Of a stretch of 64,000 nt of DNA, positions 43,602-55,252 are shown one piece after another (within the stretch, counting starts at the first letter, position 1; each line of letters begins with the position of its first letter). The stretch is from Paragorgia papillata. Its lineage: Eukaryota > Cnidaria > Anthozoa > Scleralcyonacea > Coralliidae. Under the pieces are notes generated by a model. The model searched no databases and was not told the origin of the DNA. It was given only the letters and a program-made list of their open reading frames with translations. The DNA lies in assembly GCA_035771165.1 (NCBI GenBank), contig JAWNZC010000324.1, forward strand, positions 1,769,988-1,833,987, read 5' to 3'. Made by a program: the position numbers and the translations under genes.

Positions 43602-44322
43602 ATGGCGGCAAGTGTTGCGGAAAGAGAAGCCGCGTTAATGGCTTTCAATGCGGAATTTGAAAGAAATGGGTGAGTATTTTGCATTTAATCACGATAAAAA
43701 TCATTCCTTGTCAATGTTTATTTATATTCCGCCCTTTGCTAGCTTTGGTGAGGCTCCAAAAGGCCTTATAGATCTTTTGAAGTCCTACTTGCGAAATGGA
43801 CCTAAACCAGGCGAATCCTCGACGGACCTTAGGAGTCGCATATACAAAGGTATGTGGTGAATAATGTGGGTAGGTGTCATCTTTTGGATTGTTTTATGTG
43901 AGGATCTTCAAGTTTTCCTTGTTTGCGCAAATTATGTAAATGAATACTGAACAGACTAATTTTATGCTACGTGTTTCACGTTTAGTTTTAACTCAAGATC
44001 TATTCCTGAATTTATCTACTTAAATTATTATTTCAGTTTGGAATGTCGGTTAGCAAAGATGCGGTATCTGTAGGAGAAATGCCAACCTATGTATACCCGC
44101 CATCCCTGAAGAGAGTTGTTCGCTCTCTTCTTCCAGAACATGTGGCTGACCATGATGATCCAAGTGGTCGTAGGGTAAGTTTATATTCCCACTGTATTAT
44201 GAAATTGGAAAATATTTGTTTTTACTTAATATTTCTTTGCCACTGTTTAGGTATACAAGGTAAATATTGGTGACCTTGCCAATGCAAAATGGCCCCAAAA
44301 AGCAAAATCAAGGAGGAAATGA
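43602..44322 (+). CDS. Small four-exon accessory gene of Kolobok-1
   Basis: Exons 43602-43669, 43743-43849, 44037-44174 and 44251-44322, all with GT-AG borders, encode MAASVAEREAALMAFNAE, then GLIDLLKSYLRNGPKPGESS, PTYVYPPSLKRVVRSLLPEH and VYKVNIGDLANAKWPQKAK. Joins 1-2 and 3-4 are in phase. Join 2-3 is one base out, giving a stop, so either a different site is used or the copy has a frameshift. About 127 residues, no domain I recognise. It is divergent from nothing and convergent with the transposase. Similar small genes accompany other cut-and-paste elements, but the role is unknown. Confidence 0.55.
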
Positions 44323-44329
44323 AACCATT

Positions 44330-45000
44330 GTGCACATTTAAAAATAATATTATATTGCTAATAAAAACAAAAATAATTGCAGTCTTTCATTTTTTTAATT
44401 TCCTCACGAAATTGCATGATCTTGATATATACAACTCATCAGCATTTTTAATTTGAAGGAAAATGCAATAATATTGAAAATATTTACACTAAAAATATTT
44501 ACATTATTTATATTATATTTTTTATATTTATATTATATATTTTATTTATAATCTATACAATCATATTATACTGGCATATTACACTTGCCACAACCCACAA
44601 GTTGGTCACATTTGTGTTGTGCAAAGAGTGGCTAAGTCACAAGATGAGCTGCAAGTGGCGAAGTCATGAGCAGTCAAATTGTTTCACTTGCATGAATTTA
44701 AACCTAATAAGCAATTCTGAATAGTAAATTCCGTTAGCATAATGACATTGTTTGAATATGTGCTTGTAATTGGCTAGATTGACGATACCCCAATTACATC
44801 CTGGTCCAAAAATGACCTCTTTCGTATATAAGTTCACTTATAAGTTCACTCTCATTTTTAATTCACATTACGCTTCTCTCTGACAAAGGACCTTTACTCA
44901 AAACGTTAGAACTCATATTCCTTATTTTGGCAGTACACCAACGTTTCTACATTTGATTTCTATTTTGACACTGCCTACACAACACACTACTTTATTACAA
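44330..45000. other. Non-coding interior of Kolobok-1
   Basis: AT-rich (TTATATTTATATTATA at 44510-44545). 44885-44950 (ACCTTTACTCAAAACGTTAGA...TTTTGGCAGTACACC) is related to the hairpin arm at 50716-50773. No gene seen. Confidence 0.45.
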
Positions 45001-45002
45001 TA

Positions 45003-45214
45003 CAGGGTGTCCCAAAAAAAATGCCCCCATCCCACTTTTGACCACAGCTTTGTTTAAGGGCAGAGCACGAGTTTGAATATACATGTATATGTATATGAAA
45101 GCTCTATCGTGATTTTATATTGTGCGAATATTCTATGGATCTGGTGAAACCCATTCAGATGCCACAAAGCTGTTGTCAAAAGTGGGATGGGGGCATTTTT
45201 TTTGGGACACCCTG
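45003..45214. mobile_element. Mariner-like MITE
   Basis: TA duplication at 45001-45002 and 45215-45216. Near-perfect inverted repeats CAGGGTGTCCCAAAAAAAAT and further through GCCCCCATCCCACTTTTG. No coding sequence. CAGGGTGTCCCA ends are common in Tc1/mariner elements. Confidence 0.85.
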
Positions 45215-45229
45215 TATAAATATTTGTCT

Positions 45230-48031
45230 TTAACTGGGGTTTTTTCTTGGGTTTAGAGGACACGTAGAATGTGATGTCCTCTTGTGCTGTTTGGAGCCAC
45301 ATCGGCAGCTTTGACCACTGATGACTACGGTGGTCCCACCATTTCCCTCTGTCCTTCCAACACCTGTAGCTTCTCCCGCTTCTTTATCCATGTTCAATTC
45401 TTCTTCCTCTTCGTCCTCATCATCAGCATTCCCATATGTATGCTGTAAAGCCTGAATTTTTTACCACTTTTTCCTTGCTGCTTGATCCTCTGCTCTGGCC
45501 ACTTTCATTTGCACTCTGTTCTTTTTCTTGTTGTCCGTTTTCTCCCTGTTTAGCTCCTTCATTCTGTCGACAACTTGCTTCTGAAGACCCTCAACAATGG
45601 CAGGAATTACTGGCAGCTTGAGTCTGTTGTAGAGGTCTGTTATCCAGTGGTACCTTTGACCTCTCACTTGGAAGCACCAGACATATTACCTTGGCAGAGG
45701 CCACAGTTAGTTGAGGTCATGTAGTGTAGTCTAAAATAAGTGGAGTAACAGAACCATGTTTGTTAATATTAATATATTCAAGTAGTGAATGTGAAAGACT
45801 GTGATATACAGATGATACAAAAATTGGCGAACTTAAATTCCCAGAAAATGTTCGTGAGCCTACTCATGGGTCCAACCTGTAACTTATTGTCATTGAGATG
45901 TTGCTATCAATTGCCAACCCAGACAATTGGTTTAATGATGCGATACACACATACATACGTACATACATACATACAAACATACAAACGTACACTATACATA
46001 CAAGTTTTACTTTTAATCTGATAATTTCACTTACCTACAAAGACTTTGATCCTTTGAGCGGAAAGCAGGCAAGACAGAGAAATGAGCCTCGCAGAGATTC
46101 GAATGACCTCGTCCCATTGTCGGATGGATGACATTATTCGCATCAGCTGCTCGTCGTTCACATTCGATCTGATAAGCCAACCAGTGATAATCACATGTCA
46201 ATGTGGTTTTGGTTTTGTAGGGCTTCCCGGGGCATTTTATATCATCATCTTCATCGCAGTTGTTACATGAACATAGGACAATAGCATGAAAACCACATGA
46301 TTCTCCTTCACCCCATTCGTGGATATCTCTACTGTGGTATTTCCCAAGGGCTCTCATTCTCCTTGCATATTCCTCAGAACTATCACATTGTTGGAGGCAA
46401 CAAAAGTGGTTAATTCTGGCATTCTTTAGGAAGGCATCCCCAAGACATCCGCAGCCTGACTTGTGCCTTTCACAATGACACTTTGCAGTGAGGACTGAGG
46501 AAAACCGATCTTTGTAAACCCTCTTGATGTCCACCGAGAACACCCTTTTCTTTGCTGCTTCCTTTAGCTGGTTGAGATGGGCTCTGCCAACATGTCCTCC
46601 ACATTTATAGACTTTAGCATCAGGATGGTGCTTGTGTAGAGAGAGTGCTGCACTTGAGTCTGCATCTTGCCATACCACTTCAATTTTTCAAGATTCATCC
46701 TTTGCCTCTTTGTAACACTCTTCAGCAAGAATTCCCTCCATGGACTTGGCAGTACCTCCAAACAAATCATCCTCTACAACATCATCATTTCCCCGCATGC
46801 ACTTGTGCCCATACCATATTAATCCTCCAGTCATATAGTTCTTCACAATGAAGGAGCCATTTTTACTGAAATACCCTCGGGTTTGCCATACACCATCAGA
46901 GGTAACCACTGCTCGTTCCCAACTTTGCAATTCCTCAACAGGCACTTTCTTCATCCTTTCCTTCTCTTCCTCGCACATTTCATTGAGGATGTCTGTTATT
47001 TGAGGGTATACAAGTTTTATAATATCATAATATCTATTCTTGGTAATACAAGATATGCCAAGGCATTGTCTCAGTGTCCGTGAAAACTTTGCATAACCAT
47101 GCCCAGTTATAAAAAATGCTACTGTGAGAGCAAGGCCAACAACAGTCCTTTTTGAACCGTCAACAAGTGTCGAACCATTAAAATTAACCGTTCGCAGTTG
47201 ACATCCAGTACACGAAAATGTCAAGTTGATTGATTCACCAAGTCCTGTGGGCTCTACTTTTGTCACCACTAGAATTCCTGTAAATTACAAAATATATTTA
47301 TTTCAACAAGTAGAGTATAATGTAGAGGAATTTATATAACCAGTTTTGCCATAGGACACAGTCAGAGGACAAAAGAGTATGATACTTTGATCAATTACAG
47401 GTATGTCAAACACAAAAGGATGCTATCCTAGACAACACCATGCATGTATAATGAGTTTTATATTTATGACATTGTTATGATATCATACAAGGTGATATTG
47501 TGATAATTCGTATAGTTTTAAAAACGGTTTAACATTTAAAACACACAGGAAATTTACCTTCACAATCCTTGGTAGAACACCGAGAAGTTTTATTTATGTC
47601 ATCCACAAGCCTGGTTATCTGTGTGGCCTCACACACAACCAAACGCTGTTCCAGTTCTACTTTACTGTCGTTGACCACCTGAGAATTCGATGGTATAGAC
47701 ATCTCATCTTCAGGCCAATCGTTGCTTTCACTTTCCGAAGTGTGCTGTGATGTTTCTTCATCTTCCTCGAAACATAATTCCATACCTCTGCTAAGAAGCT
47801 ATTCGCCCACTTCTCTCTGGGTTCGATACTTAGTCTTCCCAGGGGAATAATAGTCAACCAACTTTCGCGTTTCCCCTTGCCGTATTTCTGTTTCCCACTG
47901 AGATGGCAGTGTAAATTCTTGTCGCGCGACCGTACCAATTCCTCTTGCTTCAGCACCTTTCTTCCCTTTCTCTGACAACATCTTCTTTTTCTCACTCTTT
48001 GAAAGCTTTTTTTTCTTTGGTAAAGACGCCA
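45230..48031 (-). pseudogene. Kolobok-1 transposase (Mutator-like/Kolobok DDE), three exons
   Basis: Exon 1 48031-47553 (approximate end at GAAG|GTAAAT) starts MASLPKKKKLSKSEKKK and has TAG at 47799-47801. Exon 2 47277-46035 carries FSCTGCQLRTVNFNGS, VVTSDGVWQTRGYFSKNGS (first acidic residue), TGA at 46688-46690, VVWQDADSSAALSLHK (second), YKCGGHVGRAH, CHCERHKSGCGC and MGRGHSNLCEAHF (probable third). Exon 3 45730-45230 has a frameshift near 45680, TAA at 45461-45463, an acidic stretch and CRCGSKQHKRTSHSTCPLN, a zinc motif. The protein would cut Kolobok ends at TTAA. The family name follows from the TTAA site and my recollection of similar cnidarian proteins. Confidence 0.82.
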
Positions 48032-48799
48032 TGATTACCATGAAAATGAGCGCCTCCAAAGGGCGCGAGAAAGTACTGGTAACTAGGAAACCGGAAGAGA
48101 ACTGATCATAGCGCCTCCTAATTAGACCGCGCATAGCAACGAACCAACAAACCAAAACAAACCTATAACAAAGACAGTCTACGCACACAGCATTCATTTT
48201 AACCAGCGGTTTTCAAATTCAAAATGGCGGAAAGGGCAGGAATGACCGATTTGCTTGGCATTTCTTCTTGTTTTGACCTTATTTTTTGCTATAAATTATT
48301 ATTTGCTAGGACAATATAAAGACAGGTGACACAATTTTTAATTTTACTTTTGTTCAGCTTATCCTTTTTGTATGAAACTTGCAGAGTATTAGTCTATATA
48401 ATTACGAAAGTTTCTGTGCTTGCTCCATATGTTTCACGCACACATTGATGAAATCTTAATTTTTTAGAAACGTAAAAATAGGAAACACAATAATTATTGA
48501 ACCAAAACATACCACAAGTGGAGCAAGCACAGAAAGGACCGTCAGGAGGGTTAATTCGATGATCAAAATTCAAAACGCAAAATATAACACAAATACAGCT
48601 CTAAATGTGATTTTCTGAATTTTGATGATCCACGGGGGGTGCTTGTTAATTAAATTAGCGATTGTGTTCAGACTCGAAACACATAAGAATCTATTCCTTT
48701 AACATCATATTATATCTGCTGTAAATGTGTACACCAGTGAGTGTTTCTGTGATTTTTAATAATTTTTCAAAAAAATACAATTTTGCCAGGGCGGATACC
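48032..48799. other. Kolobok-1 5' (minus-strand) flank
   Basis: Upstream of the transposase start. It holds a partial inverted pair (GTGCTTGCTCCATATG near 48417 and GTGGAGCAAGCACAG near 48518) and the right inverted repeat. Probably promoter and end sequences; no gene. Confidence 0.5.
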
Positions 48800-50326
48800 T
48801 TAAGAAGCTACAGTAAAATTTTAAACAGTTTAATAAATCCCATGACCACTAAACACTTATTAAAGTAAATAAACATATTCATTTTAAAGAATGGGCCAAA
48901 ATTCGTCACATTACAAGCGAATTGCATGAAATGGACAACAACACACTGGACAGCTACCTACGTTTGTTTTATGCAGAAGTGAAAAACCTCAACGGCGAAG
49001 ACTACAGTAGGTCAACTCTATTGGGTATAAGAAATGGTCTGGAGAGATATCTGAACTCCCCACCACACAACACAACACAACAAAGGCGTCACGATAACTG
49101 GTAACCCAGAATTCAAGAGGTCTAACGTGGTCCTCAACGCAAAAATTAAATCCCTCAAAAAGGAAGGTAAACAAAATGTAAAGCACAAACCTCCGCTTGA
49201 GCCCGAAGACCTGGAAAAGCTCAAAACAAGTGGTGTATTTGATTCGTCAAATCCCCTTGGACTGTTGTGGAATGTGTGGTTTCACACGGTGTTATTCTGG
49301 TGCCGACGTGGCCGCGAAGGACAAAGAAGTTTGACAAAAGACAGCTTCGTGTTTACACAAGACCCAACAGGCGAAGAGCATGTGACGATGACACACTGTG
49401 AAGCCTCCAAAAACCATCCTGGAGGAATAAACGATACAGAGAGCTTCCAACACCTGCGTGGAATGTACAAGACAAAGGAAGAAAATGATGGGTATAGTGC
49501 CTTGAAGCTGTACATCAGCAAGTTAAATCCACAATGTCCAGCATTGTTTCAGTACCCGAAGCGACAGTGGAAGTCAACCAATGCAACTTGGTACGAAAAT
49601 CGTCCCCTTGGCGTCAACAAGCTTGGCGAAATGATGAAGATCGTAAGCAATGCTGCTGGTTTGTCCACGATCTACACAAACCACTGTGTAAGAGCGACTT
49701 CAATTACCCTTTGGTCAAATGCTGGCTTGACCAACCGACACATTATGTCGATTTCAGGCCATCGAAATGAGCAGTCACTTCAACACTACAACCGTCGGCC
49801 ATCCACATCCCAGCTTAAACGCTGCAGCGATGTTCTCTCGCAAGCTCTTGGTGATGAAGCTGGTCATTTTTATTCCAATCCAGCAGCCCAACGAAGGCGT
49901 ATCCAGGATGACAGTCTTCTCAGCTCAAATGCTTCTACAGCTTCGGCCACGACAACAACCAGCTTCGCTTCGCACTGTTCGCAGTCTTCAAATGTTCAGG
50001 TCGAAAATTTTCCAAACTTTGGCTCTCTGTTCAACAGTTGTTCAATTGGAAACGTACATGTCAATTTTAATCTACCACAATGAATTTAATACTGTATCCC
50101 TGTTATTATATTGTTACTCAAAACGTTGGATTTATAACCTAACTTGTTTCTCAGCACGACGATATTTTTTTTGTCAGTCGTTCGAAGGCGATTGATTGAC
50201 ATGTTGGGGGTCCACTGAGTATTCCGGTTCTCTGATTGGTAGTTGATACCTTTTGGGAGAATTACACTCTTCATCCATTCTTTTTTAAATAAACTTCATC
50301 GTTATTTCTGTGTCGTTATTTTATAA

Positions 50327-50512
50327 AAGAAATACCAAATGATTTTCCGTGCAGGATACTCTGATCCAAACACTTGGGAAGTTGCTCGACTTTCGAAAAG
50401 CTAAAAACACTCGCCTAGCGGCTCGTGTTTTGTTACGCTTTTCTTAAGTCTCGCAACTTCTCGCGTGTTTGGATCAGAGTATCCTGCACGGAAAATCATT
50501 TGGTATTTCTTA
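50327..50512. repeat. Right terminal hairpin of the Crypton element
   Basis: AAGAAATACCAAATG...CATTTGGTATTTCTT, CCGTGCAGGATACTCTGATC...GATCAGAGTATCCTGCACGG and AACACTCGCCTAGCGGCTCGTGTT. The whole 186 bases fold into one long hairpin. Confidence 0.85.
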
Positions 50513-50648
50513 AAGAACGAAGTGATCAGTATTGTACCTATTTAGTATTGTGCAAATAGTTACTCTTGCTTCTGTTTGGGAATATGGCTAATACTGGCGA
50601 CGACGTTCGATAATTTTTCATTTCTCTGGACTGTTGTCTAGGGCGCCT

Positions 50649-50773
50649 AATATAGTAAGGTTAGATATACTGCCGAAACAGAGAACAGAGGAGTCTAACG
50701 TTTGAAAGGCCTTCGCTCGAAACGTTAGACTCCTACGTTCTCTGTTTCGGCAGTATATCTAACCTTACTATAT
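50649..50773. repeat. Long hairpin
   Basis: Arms 50649-50702 and 50716-50773: TATAGTAAGGTTAGATATAC...GTATATCTAACCTTACTATA, then TGCCGAAACAGAGAAC and GGAGTCTAACGTTT. The loop is about GAAAGGCCTTCGCTCG. The motif CTTCGCTCGAAACGTTAGA resembles 3' ends of retroelements. Family not identified. Confidence 0.75.
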
Positions 50774-50797
50774 TTCGATTGTTATTAATAATTCCAG

Positions 50798-50890
50798 ATA
50801 TTGTCATCATCTCATGCTTCGCCAAAGCATACACGGTAAATATCATACTTTTACCAAATCCAGTTGGCAAAATTGCAATCGCATCTCAGG
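50798..50890 (-). pseudogene. RecQ-type helicase scrap
   Basis: On the minus strand it reads DAIAILPTGFGKSMIFTVY, the Walker A region of a RecQ-like helicase, then ALAKHEMM. It is close to AILPTGYGKSIIF of the AcademH-like helicase (25528-27288), so it is probably a relic of a related element. Confidence 0.7.
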
Positions 50891-50945
50891 GGCGGATTTA
50901 GACTACGTCAACTAAGTCGCGCGACGAAGTGAAAATTTGACGTGA
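50889..50945 (+). mobile_element. hAT-like left end
   Basis: CAGGGGCGGATTTAGACTA at 50889 is of the type found at hAT ends. No matching right end (TAAATCCGCCCCTG) is seen downstream in the window, so this is a solo end or a diverged copy. Confidence 0.4.
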
Positions 50946-53900
50946 ATATATAATTTTCGTTTGTTGCACGTTGTCAAAAATATACAAATAAAATCCTGCA
51001 AATGAGAAATAATTATCTAGTAGGAAGGAGTATGTTCTATTCTTAAAATGCCTATCTACAGAGGCTTCAGTTCAGGCCAAAAAAATTTCCCCATTGCATG
51101 GCGTTTTTCCGTTTTCTTTACGCGCGAGGCCTAATTCTGTGCTACGACTGATTTCGAGGGGAAGCAGTGGGATGCATGGGACATAATGCGAGAATCAAGG
51201 ATCGGGTTCACAGTCATTTCCAGGCCACAAATGCGATGCAGGCTCTCGGCTTGATGAATTTGACGAAGGAAAGCAGTTAGTCACTTTTTGACGAAGTTGG
51301 TTGGTTTTTTAAGATCTTTTAACGTTCCTGATTGGTTAATTTTTTCCTCATTACGACTTACGATTGGTGTAGAGGCTGAAACGTCACTTGCAGGATAAGC
51401 GCCTTTCTGAGTAATCAGTATGGTTAGCGATCGCTTCTGTGGTTCTATGAGGCCATGCGCATATTCTGCGTCTTTTTATATTCCCAACACTCAATAGCAA
51501 GGATATCTACAAGACCTTTATGATGAAATATTCGTGAAACTTTCATCAAGTGCTTTATGCACTGAAGATGACCTTTTATAGAGGATTGAAAAAGATATGT
51601 ATCGAAATATCAATTGCGAGAATTTTATACAGTGAATCAGTGATGCGCTCTGAGGTCGTCTGAGGTAAGAAACCCTACTATACTGTATGCTTTGAATATC
51701 ATTATAGTCTTTATGATAATTTATAGATTTACTCTTGGGCTAGACTTCGCGTTTGCTTGTATTTGATCTATAACATGTTGAATTGATGCTTTGCAATGAA
51801 ACGTGTATCGGACGGACTAGTGTATGGACTGTATGCTGGAAATTTGATCTTGCTTGGAGATTTCATGGTTTATTAATATCAGTAATATGATTAATGTTAT
51901 CTTTGTGAGACTGTAGCCAGCCAACCTGGCAGTTAAAGCACTCTTCTCATACATTGCTAATTTCTGTTCCTTTAATATTAATTATTACAGTATATAATAT
52001 ATATACACAACATGTCATGTACTGTATGTGACCTGTATGATTACTGTATGTGGTGTCATAATAAACTTGATTAGTAAATTAATGATTGGTTTCTTCTTTT
52101 AATATAAATTTACATGTGTACAGTAGCTACAGTACTAAGTGCTGATATTCACATGAACCAATAACTACATGTGCTGTATTACAATTATTATTTACATTTT
52201 ATTATCTGGCTTAAATACAATATCTGCTTAATTCTAGTATTCAATGTTTATATACTTTCATAGTCTACAAAATTGAAATCATATAAACAGGTAATGACTT
52301 AGATTAGTTGGGGGTTAGGATGACTGGGATAATGTTGAGAGTTGAGCTCCTTTACGTCCATGTCACATTATGGTCATAAATAAAAGCATTCCTTAACAAG
52401 ACATTGTCTGCTTGGGTAGATGTGTAAAACGTGAGTATCTGGCACCTGAAAACCAGATTGTAGTAAACCAGTAACATTAGGATGACTGGGATGATGTAGA
52501 CCCATTACCCTTGCTCTGGGTTATGCAGAACATTAAATTCAGCTAGACCTTTACTTATGTTGATGAGGCTGTCCATGTTGAATTCACTGACTGCAAGAAT
52601 ATGTTTTTTGGTGTCTCCAAGGCATGCTGATGAGCTCTGACATAGAGCAAAACCATATATTTTTTAAGTTAGTAATTAAATATAATCACATATCTCTACT
52701 GTTTGTTGTATTGCCTTCTTTTTAGAAAAAAATAACTACGCACTTACAAACTATTACAAGAATTCACTAATCCAAATCCAATTTTCAAAAAAAGTATAAA
52801 ATCTGCTAAAAAAATATGTTTTTAAACTTCAGAAATTTTGATGAAAAGTGTGTCAGAACGTTTGTCCACTCACGTCTGTAATATGATAACTCCTGAAATT
52901 AAAAATCAATATTCTGACCAATCAGAATGCTCCGTCACCCAGCGGACGGAGACCACTCAAAAACATATGGTTTTTGGGCAGGCGGTATTTCGCGTTGCCC
53001 GCCTACCGCCCGCGCCCGAACTCCCTAATACCGCCAGCTACGCAGCCGATGTAATGAGATACGCACCAAGATGGTTGACAAACAGAACTCCCCACTTGTA
53101 TATTATTCAAACTTATATATGACAAAACCTAGAGGTGCAGGTGCTAATCTCGACACGCATGGAGTCCATTTTCCACGCGTGAAGATATATCAGTGATTTG
53201 AATATTTGTATATATAGATAGTGTACGGTAGGACGTTCACTTCTGTGGTTACGTTATTTGGGCACTGGTAACAATGGAGCAACATAATTGAATGGTTGAC
53301 ATCAACATTTAAAATAATTTAATGATCACGATAAGTAAACAATTGTTTAATATTGCTTCATTTATTGTTGATGAGAATAAAGAAAGTCGCCCTTAAGGAA
53401 CAGAAAGAAATGAAGAAAAACTGAAGAGAAACTGTTGATTGTTGAGTAGAATGGAAACTAAAAGAGGGCAGCAAGAATAAAACCAAAGGTACAAAGAAGG
53501 TCAACAAAGTTGCGTAAGACTAAGTTTTTCATATTTTCTCGACCATTGAAAATATACTTTCGAATGAAAGTTTTCCTTTTGTTTCATCCTGACAAATGTC
53601 AATTTTATTATGTTGATGGTTGACGCCAATCTTTTAGGACGTGGTATACATGTTTTCCATATTTTCTTGACGACTGTTTTCTATTTTTCAATGAAAATTT
53701 GCCGTTTGATTCATCAAAAAAGTCTGTTTATACTACCATATTTTTGTTTTTCTCTTATTTCTGGTATTCAAACTCTTAAATAGATTCGCTAATTTGTTTC
53801 AGTCTGTGGTGTTTTTCAAGGTGTTTTTCAGTATTTTTGACTTTGACGTTAACTGCATACACTTTTACTGATATGAACTTTATCAATTTCCTCCGCTGTT

Positions 53901-54300
53901 TTTCTCATATTTTTGACCGAAACCTTGCCTGTTACTTTTTCATGGCAATCTGATTGTACGGGTTTGTTGTTAGTTCTATTATACTTATAGTTTTCGAGCT
54001 ATTAATTTTAATACGTTGGTTTTTCTGTCATTGTGAAACAGAGTCAAGGAAGTCATTTAACGCTTGCAAAATCTAAAATAAGATCACTTTGGCAACGTCC
54101 ATGTAAACAGGATTTATTTGGCAATCATATATACAGAGCGTAAACTAAGTTTTCCTTTTTGTTCAACTTTGAAACAATCAGTCACTTTAGTCTTTGCATG
54201 CGATTATCGTTTGTTCAGTTTGCCGTGTCTCACTGAGAATGCCATGCAGTCGGATGACTAGGTCGTGACACAAGTTTTTTTTATCATTTAGTCAACAACT
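50946..54300. other. Unassigned AT-rich region
   Basis: No convincing gene. A 52838-53122 frame has no recognisable domain. A direct repeat of about 20 bases (TTAGGATGACTGGGAT) occurs at 52316 and 52469. 52910-53060 is GC-richer (CCGTCACCCAGCGGACGG) and may be part of a repeat. PEX14 upstream exons could lie beyond the window; none was found here. Confidence 0.4.
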
Positions 54301-54311
54301 GTAATCTTCTA

Positions 54312-54510
54312 CACTGCAAATTACCAAAAACTTGTTTTAAGAAAAAAATACTTGTTTTAAGATTTTCTTGTCCCGTTTGCAAGATAATTATCTTACTGCG
54401 GTTTCTTGACAAGATATTTTGTCTTAAAACAAGATTAAATATCTTAAAACAAGAAATAAAATCTCAAAAGAAGAAAAATTATCTTGACAAGAATTGGAGG
54501 TTTTGCAGTG
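54312..54510. mobile_element. MITE with CACTGCAAA ends
   Basis: TA at 54310-54311 and 54511-54512 flanks CACTGCAAA...TTTGCAGTG. The interior is made of CTTGTTTTAAGA and AAGACAAGAT-like motifs in both orientations. It resembles a widespread family of TA-inserting MITEs. Confidence 0.75.
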
Positions 54511-54660
54511 TATATTTTCGAATAAAGATTTGTGTGTTTTTTGCTTCATCCTGACAGTTCGATTTTACTATTCGGTTCGATGACAAGAGCTATTGCAAGA
54601 ACTGCGTGAGACAGGGGGTTATAATATTTTAACAAAAACTAATCGCATGCTTATTTGAAA

Positions 54661-54672
54661 GGGGGGGGGGGG
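54661..54672. repeat. Poly-G tract
   Basis: Twelve consecutive G. Confidence 0.95.
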
Positions 54673-54774
54673 TTAAAAAATTATAAAAAAGCAAGCGACG
54701 GGTTGTTGCGTTCATGTATTGCTAGTGATTAACTTACTTACCCGGGAGTGCCCATTTCTTCCCTCCGCCTGGAG

Positions 54775-54807
54775 GTTATGTTTTCACAGACGTGAAAACA
54801 TAACTGT

Positions 54808-54854
<47 letters not shown>

Positions 54855-54904
54855 TGTCTGTCTGTCTGTCTGTCTGTCTGCCTGCCTGTCTGTCTGTCTG
54901 TCTG
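54775..54904. repeat. Hairpin followed by GT and GTCT arrays
   Basis: GTTATGTTTTCAC...GTGAAAACATAAC forms a tight hairpin at 54776-54806. It is followed by GT repeats (54809-54852) and GTCT repeats (54853-54904). Confidence 0.9.
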
Positions 54905-54960
54905 TAGAACGTTGTCTGAAAGACGAAATATGCCTAAAGCAATAACGATGTCTTAAATAA

Positions 54961-55140
54961 TACATGGACCTGGCATTGTCCCACCTTATTTATCGAATGC
55001 TTTCTCCATGTCAACGGCTAACATTACATATAAATTAAGGAACAGAGAACATTGGCTAACACTACCCAAACCTCGGACTGAATATTTAAAATCTTTCAAA
55101 TTGTCATTCAAGCGTGCTCTTTCACCCCTAACATTGTTGT
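54961..55140 (+). pseudogene. LINE C-terminal scrap
   Basis: The frame reads GPGIVPPYLSNAFSMSTAN, TYKLRNREHWLTLPKPRTEYL and KLSFKRALS. This is the end of a CR1/L2-type reverse transcriptase, different from the copies at 3551 and 42122. Confidence 0.75.
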
Positions 55141-55221
55141 TGCTAACCGTTTGCATAATTTATTTATTTATCATAATATATTCTTAATCTTGTTAACTAA
55201 CATAAGTAACTTCTATATTCT

Positions 55222-55249
<28 letters not shown>

Positions 55250-55252
<3 letters not shown>

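Larger units (their letters stand above)
43326..48799. mobile_element. Kolobok-1: Kolobok DNA transposon
   Basis: TTAA at 43322-43325 and 48800-48803 flanks inverted repeats of 21 bases (GGTATCCGCCCTGGCAAAAT plus T). The TTAA target, the end structure and a Kolobok/Mutator-like transposase on the minus strand agree. A small spliced gene lies on plus at the left end and a mariner-like MITE near the transposase end. The insertion lies 36 bases inside the Crypton intron, so splicing of the host element could in principle still remove it. Confidence 0.9.
43097..50083 (+). pseudogene. Crypton-type (DUF3504) tyrosine recombinase, two exons
   Basis: Exon 1 (43097-43289) ends FVLTTEKDVDELVENSVAQNTKYKTIYAVNIFK at an AAAG|GTATGT donor. 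Exon 2 (48890-50083) starts at TTTTAAAG|AATGGGCC, giving the expected ...FKEWAKI. A frameshift in a CAACA run (49070-49082) separates LGIRNGLERYLNSPPHN from GNPEFKRSNVVLNAKIK. The catalytic set follows: FWCRRGREGQRSLTK (box I Arg), TWYENRPLGVNKLGEM, TNHCVRATSITLW (H-x-x-R) and SISGHRNEQSLQHYNR (H and nucleophilic Y). The low-complexity tail ends NFNLPQ. The family integrates and excises through a 3'-phosphotyrosine. Only the frameshift spoils this copy; the catalytic half is intact. Confidence 0.87.
43040..50512 (+). mobile_element. Crypton-type tyrosine-recombinase element with palindromic ends
   Basis: A two-exon recombinase gene (43097-43289 and 48890-50083) lies between a collapsed hairpin at 43040-43070 and a full hairpin at 50327-50512. 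Both ends share CCGTGCAGGAT and CAGAGTATCCTGCA(C/G)GGAAAA. Its only intron received Kolobok-1. Without that insert the element would be about 2 kb. Crypton elements are defined by this recombinase type. Palindromic sites at both ends would fit site-specific recombination, which is inference. Confidence 0.7.

Noticed and set aside
52838..53122. 94-residue open frame
   Set aside because: No domain, no splice context, and composition changes midway; treated as chance.
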